Assembly: GCA_007117235.1 (NCBI GenBank)
Contig: SKGY01000155.1
Coordinates: forward strand, 1-6,793
Reading direction: 5' to 3'
DNA: 6,793 nt
From: Balneolaceae bacterium
Lineage (GTDB): Bacteria; Bacteroidota; Rhodothermia; Balneolales; Balneolaceae
The position numbers and the translations under genes were made by a program. A model generated the notes under the pieces. The model did no database searches. It was not told the DNA's origin and saw only the letters and a program-made list of their open reading frames with translations. Positions 4,503 through 6,793 of this stretch are shown piece after piece. Every line of letters begins with the position of its first letter. Positions within the stretch are counted from its first letter, which is position 1.

Positions 4503-6793
4503 CTAATTCCTCAAAGGTTTCCCCGTCTTCAACATATGCTCCATTCTTTTATGAGTCCGCTCATCTTGAAAGCACTCTAAAATGGCTTCTCGCTCCAATT
4601 TTAGAACGTAGGACTCCGGCACTTCCTGCGCTTCACTGAGGTCGCCACCGGTCATAATTTCGGCGACTTTGCCGGCCAGCACCTTGTCGTAGGGTGATGC
4701 CCATTTGGCTTCGGTCATGATGTAAACGGTAACATCCAGCACGCTTTTACCGGTTTGACCCAGCAGTTTGATTTTTGGTTCGGCAGGCGGACGATGACCT
4801 GCATCAGCCATTGCTCTTGCCTGCTGTTTGGCGGTGGACAGCAACAGATCGCGGTGCATCACAATCATATCGGTATCGCGGAGGTAGCCAAGTTGTTTCG
4901 CTTTTTGGGCGCTATCGGATACTTTTGCCATGCCGATAGTTTTAAAGGCATCTTTCAGATACGGCAATGGATCGACATCCTCTTCCTCTTTTACATTTTC
5001 CATGGCACGGAGCAACAGTTCTTTGGTACCACCACCTGCGGGAATGAGACCAACGCCCAGCTCAACCAGGCCGCAGTAGAACTCGTGATGCGCCACCACC
5101 TTATCACAATGCATCATAAACTCAACACCACCTCCAAAGCATCGGCCTGATACTGCTCCGATTACCGGAAACGGCTGGTATCGTAATCCCACGGCTACTC
5201 TCTGGAAGTTCTCGACAGCTTCTTTAACTTTACCAAAATCTCCGCTCTGCAGCGCCTGACCTGCTTCACCCAGGTTAGCGCCATAGCTGAAGTTCTCGTG
5301 GTCGTGGCCGATTACCATCGCATCAAACTGCTCTTTCACAATCTCTGCAGCTTCCTCAACTGACTTCACCAGTTCAAAGCCCAGTGTCTGCTGCTTGGTC
5401 CGGAATTCGAACAGTGCAACGCCGTCGCCCATATCGTACAGTCCGGCACTTTTGTTGCCCCAGACTTCTTTGCCGTTGCGCTTCAGGGCCGCTGCGGTGA
5501 TCGCTCCTCGAGCAGGTGGTGTCAGTTTATCCGCCTTTCCGGTTGCAAGATTGTACACGGTACCATCATCCTTATAGAATGATGAGCGCCCGCTTTTCAG
5601 CATTTTCTTCACTGAGTCAGGGACGGTTCGTCCCCCCTCTTCCATGCGTTTGACCGATTCTTCCACACCGATCGCATCCCATCGCTGAAATGGCCCGAGC
5701 TCCCAGTTGAAACCCCACTGCATGGCGCGGTCGATCGCCTCTACCGATTCAGTGATTTCAGGGATCCGATTGGCAGAATAGAGAAGCAGGTCACAATGGA
5801 TCTCCCACAAAAATTTACCGGCTTTATCATCTTGGCTGACAATATACTTCAGCCGCTCGCCGGATGTCTTAAATTCCTTTTTTGCTTTTTCTGCAGATTC
5901 AAACGATTCATCCTGTTGCTTCTCGTAATCCAAAGTTTCAGGATCTACTACGTGGTACTCATTGCCCTTATCTCCTTTTACTTTTTTATAGAACCCATGA
6001 CCCTTCTTATTTCCATGCGCACCCTTCTCTACCATTTTTTTGAATCCATCCGGCAATTTGAACGCTTCACGACGCTCATCATCCGGTACGGCTGGATACA
6101 GGTTTTCGGCTACATGGTTGAGTACATCAAGCCCGGCCATATCGGCAGTCCGAAATGTTGCTGCTTTGGAGTAGCCGGTGAGTGTCCCTGTCAGAAAATC
6201 TATCTCCTCAGCCCTAAACTTACCATCAAAAAACCACGGCATCATTGAGGCCATCGAAAAAACACCAATCCTGTTGGCGATAAAGTTGGGCGTGTCCTTG
6301 CAAATAACTGTTCCCTTTCCAAGAATCTTCTCGCAGAAACCGGTCATATATTCCATAATTGCATCATCCGTGCTTTTGGTCGGGATGATCTCCAGCAGCT
6401 TCATATATCGCGGCGGATTGAAGAAGTGTGTGCCCAGAAAATGGGCTTTAAACTCATCAGATACATCTTCGCTAATTTCAGAAATTGGCAGTCCTGATGT
6501 GTTGGAGGTGACGATGGTCCCTGGCTTACGAACCTTCTCGAGCTTCTCCATCATATCCTTTTTGATGTCCATGCGCTCCACAATTACTTCGCAGATCCAA
6601 TCGGCGTCGGCTACCCACTTCAGATGATCTTCGAAATTACCGGGTGTAATTCGCTCTGCCCAATTCGGATCAGCCAGTGGCGCCGGATTCATCTTCTTCA
6701 GTTTCTGAATATTCTCTTCAACCGTTTTATTTGGCCGGTCGGAATCATCCGATTTAAGGTCGAGCAGCTTTACTTTTAATCCTGCATTTATAC
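4503..6793 (-). CDS. fadN: 3-hydroxyacyl-CoA dehydrogenase/enoyl-CoA hydratase fusion, FadN type (5'-partial)
   Basis: A bifunctional beta-oxidation enzyme that should hydrate trans-2-enoyl-CoA and oxidise 3-hydroxyacyl-CoA with NAD+. The frame stays open from the ATG at 6692 to the window edge, adding 33 codons that read as a Rossmann strand (INAGLKVKLLDL, with the NAD-ribose Asp). The true start therefore lies outside, about 20 codons further, giving roughly 785 residues, close to Bacillus FadN (789). Numbering from the internal Met at 6692: dehydrogenase residues are S66 in SNTSGLP, H89 in GTHFFNPP, E101 in LLEIIP and N140 in NFIANR. The dehydrogenase C-terminal domains run to about 420. 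The hydratase domain follows, with oxyanion segment FSYGANL (468-474), GGGVEF containing E524, and LVELGVGLIPAGGG containing E544, the two expected glutamates. Domain order is dehydrogenase then hydratase, the reverse of E. coli FadB. It is the first visible gene of the fad cluster; its promoter is not in the window. Confidence 0.95.
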   Translation of the reverse strand, partial: INAGLKVKLLDLKSDDSDRPNKTVEENIQKLKKMNPAPLADPNWAERITPGNFEDHLKWVADADWICEVIVERMDIKKDMMEKLEKVRKPGTIVTSNTSGLPISEISEDVSDEFKAHFLGTHFFNPPRYMKLLEIIPTKSTDDAIMEYMTGFCEKILGKGTVICKDTPNFIANRIGVFSMASMMPWFFDGKFRAEEIDFLTGTLTGYSKAATFRTADMAGLDVLNHVAENLYPAVPDDERREAFKLPDGFKKMVEKGAHGNKKGHGFYKKVKGDKGNEYHVVDPETLDYEKQQDESFESAEKAKKEFKTSGERLKYIVSQDDKAGKFLWEIHCDLLLYSANRIPEITESVEAIDRAMQWGFNWELGPFQRWDAIGVEESVKRMEEGGRTVPDSVKKMLKSGRSSFYKDDGTVYNLATGKADKLTPPARGAITAAALKRNGKEVWGNKSAGLYDMGDGVALFEFRTKQQTLGFELVKSVEEAAEIVKEQFDAMVIGHDHENFSYGANLGEAGQALQSGDFGKVKEAVENFQRVAVGLRYQPFPVIGAVSGRCFGGGVEFMMHCDKVVAHHEFYCGLVELGVGLIPAGGGTKELLLRAMENVKEEEDVDPLPYLKDAFKTIGMAKVSDSAQKAKQLGYLRDTDMIVMHRDLLLSTAKQQARAMADAGHRPPAEPKIKLLGQTGKSVLDVTVYIMTEAKWASPYDKVLAGKVAEIMTGGDLSEAQEVPESYVLKLEREAILECFQDERTHKRMEHMLKTGKPLRN

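Noticed and set aside
4755..6627. Several plus-strand open frames of 60-150 codons
   Set aside because: All are antisense to the dehydrogenase/hydratase gene, which has conserved residues throughout. The translations look random.

Overview
The window reads as a chromosomal segment from a Gram-negative bacterium, most likely of the Bacteroidota/Balneolota-Rhodothermia group. The signs are a lipoprotein glycosidase of a type common in that group, little Shine-Dalgarno sequence before most genes, moderate GC, and intergenic palindromic elements with CCCC...GGGG hairpin tips that I associate with these genomes. The taxon is inferred; nothing in the window proves it.

Layout from left to right. 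Positions 1-21 may hold the last codons of an upstream plus-strand gene. A plus-strand gene (25-873) follows, encoding a short, degenerate Gfo/Idh/MocA-fold protein. It converges, across a 39-bp gap with no obvious terminator, on a minus-strand gene (913-1872) for a secreted GH130-family lipoprotein. The 164 bp upstream of that gene hold a weak promoter candidate and a perfect 14-bp palindrome.

The rest, all on the minus strand, is a fatty-acid beta-oxidation gene set. In transcription order it is: a FadN-type 3-hydroxyacyl-CoA dehydrogenase/enoyl-CoA hydratase fusion (4503 to beyond 6793, N-terminus outside the window), a FadA-type 3-ketoacyl-CoA thiolase (3103-4290), and an SDR-type 2,4-dienoyl-CoA reductase (2037-2888). 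FadN hydrates enoyl-CoA and oxidises the resulting 3-hydroxyacyl-CoA. FadA cleaves the 3-ketoacyl-CoA to acetyl-CoA. The reductase handles dienoyl-CoA intermediates from unsaturated fatty acids. A fadN-fadA pair is known from Bacillus; the linked dienoyl-CoA reductase extends the pathway to unsaturated substrates.

The least ordinary feature is what lies between the fad genes. Both gaps (214 and 212 bp) are mostly filled by long imperfect palindromic elements of 136 and 176 bp. Each has an arm hairpin at both ends and a further inverted repeat inside. They share an architecture and the end sequence AAAAGTCCCC, but their cores differ. In the direction of fad transcription each ends in a GC-rich hairpin followed by a short T-run just upstream of the next start codon, so they could modulate expression within the operon. 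I see no complete new multi-gene system, RNA gene, CRISPR array or transposase gene.
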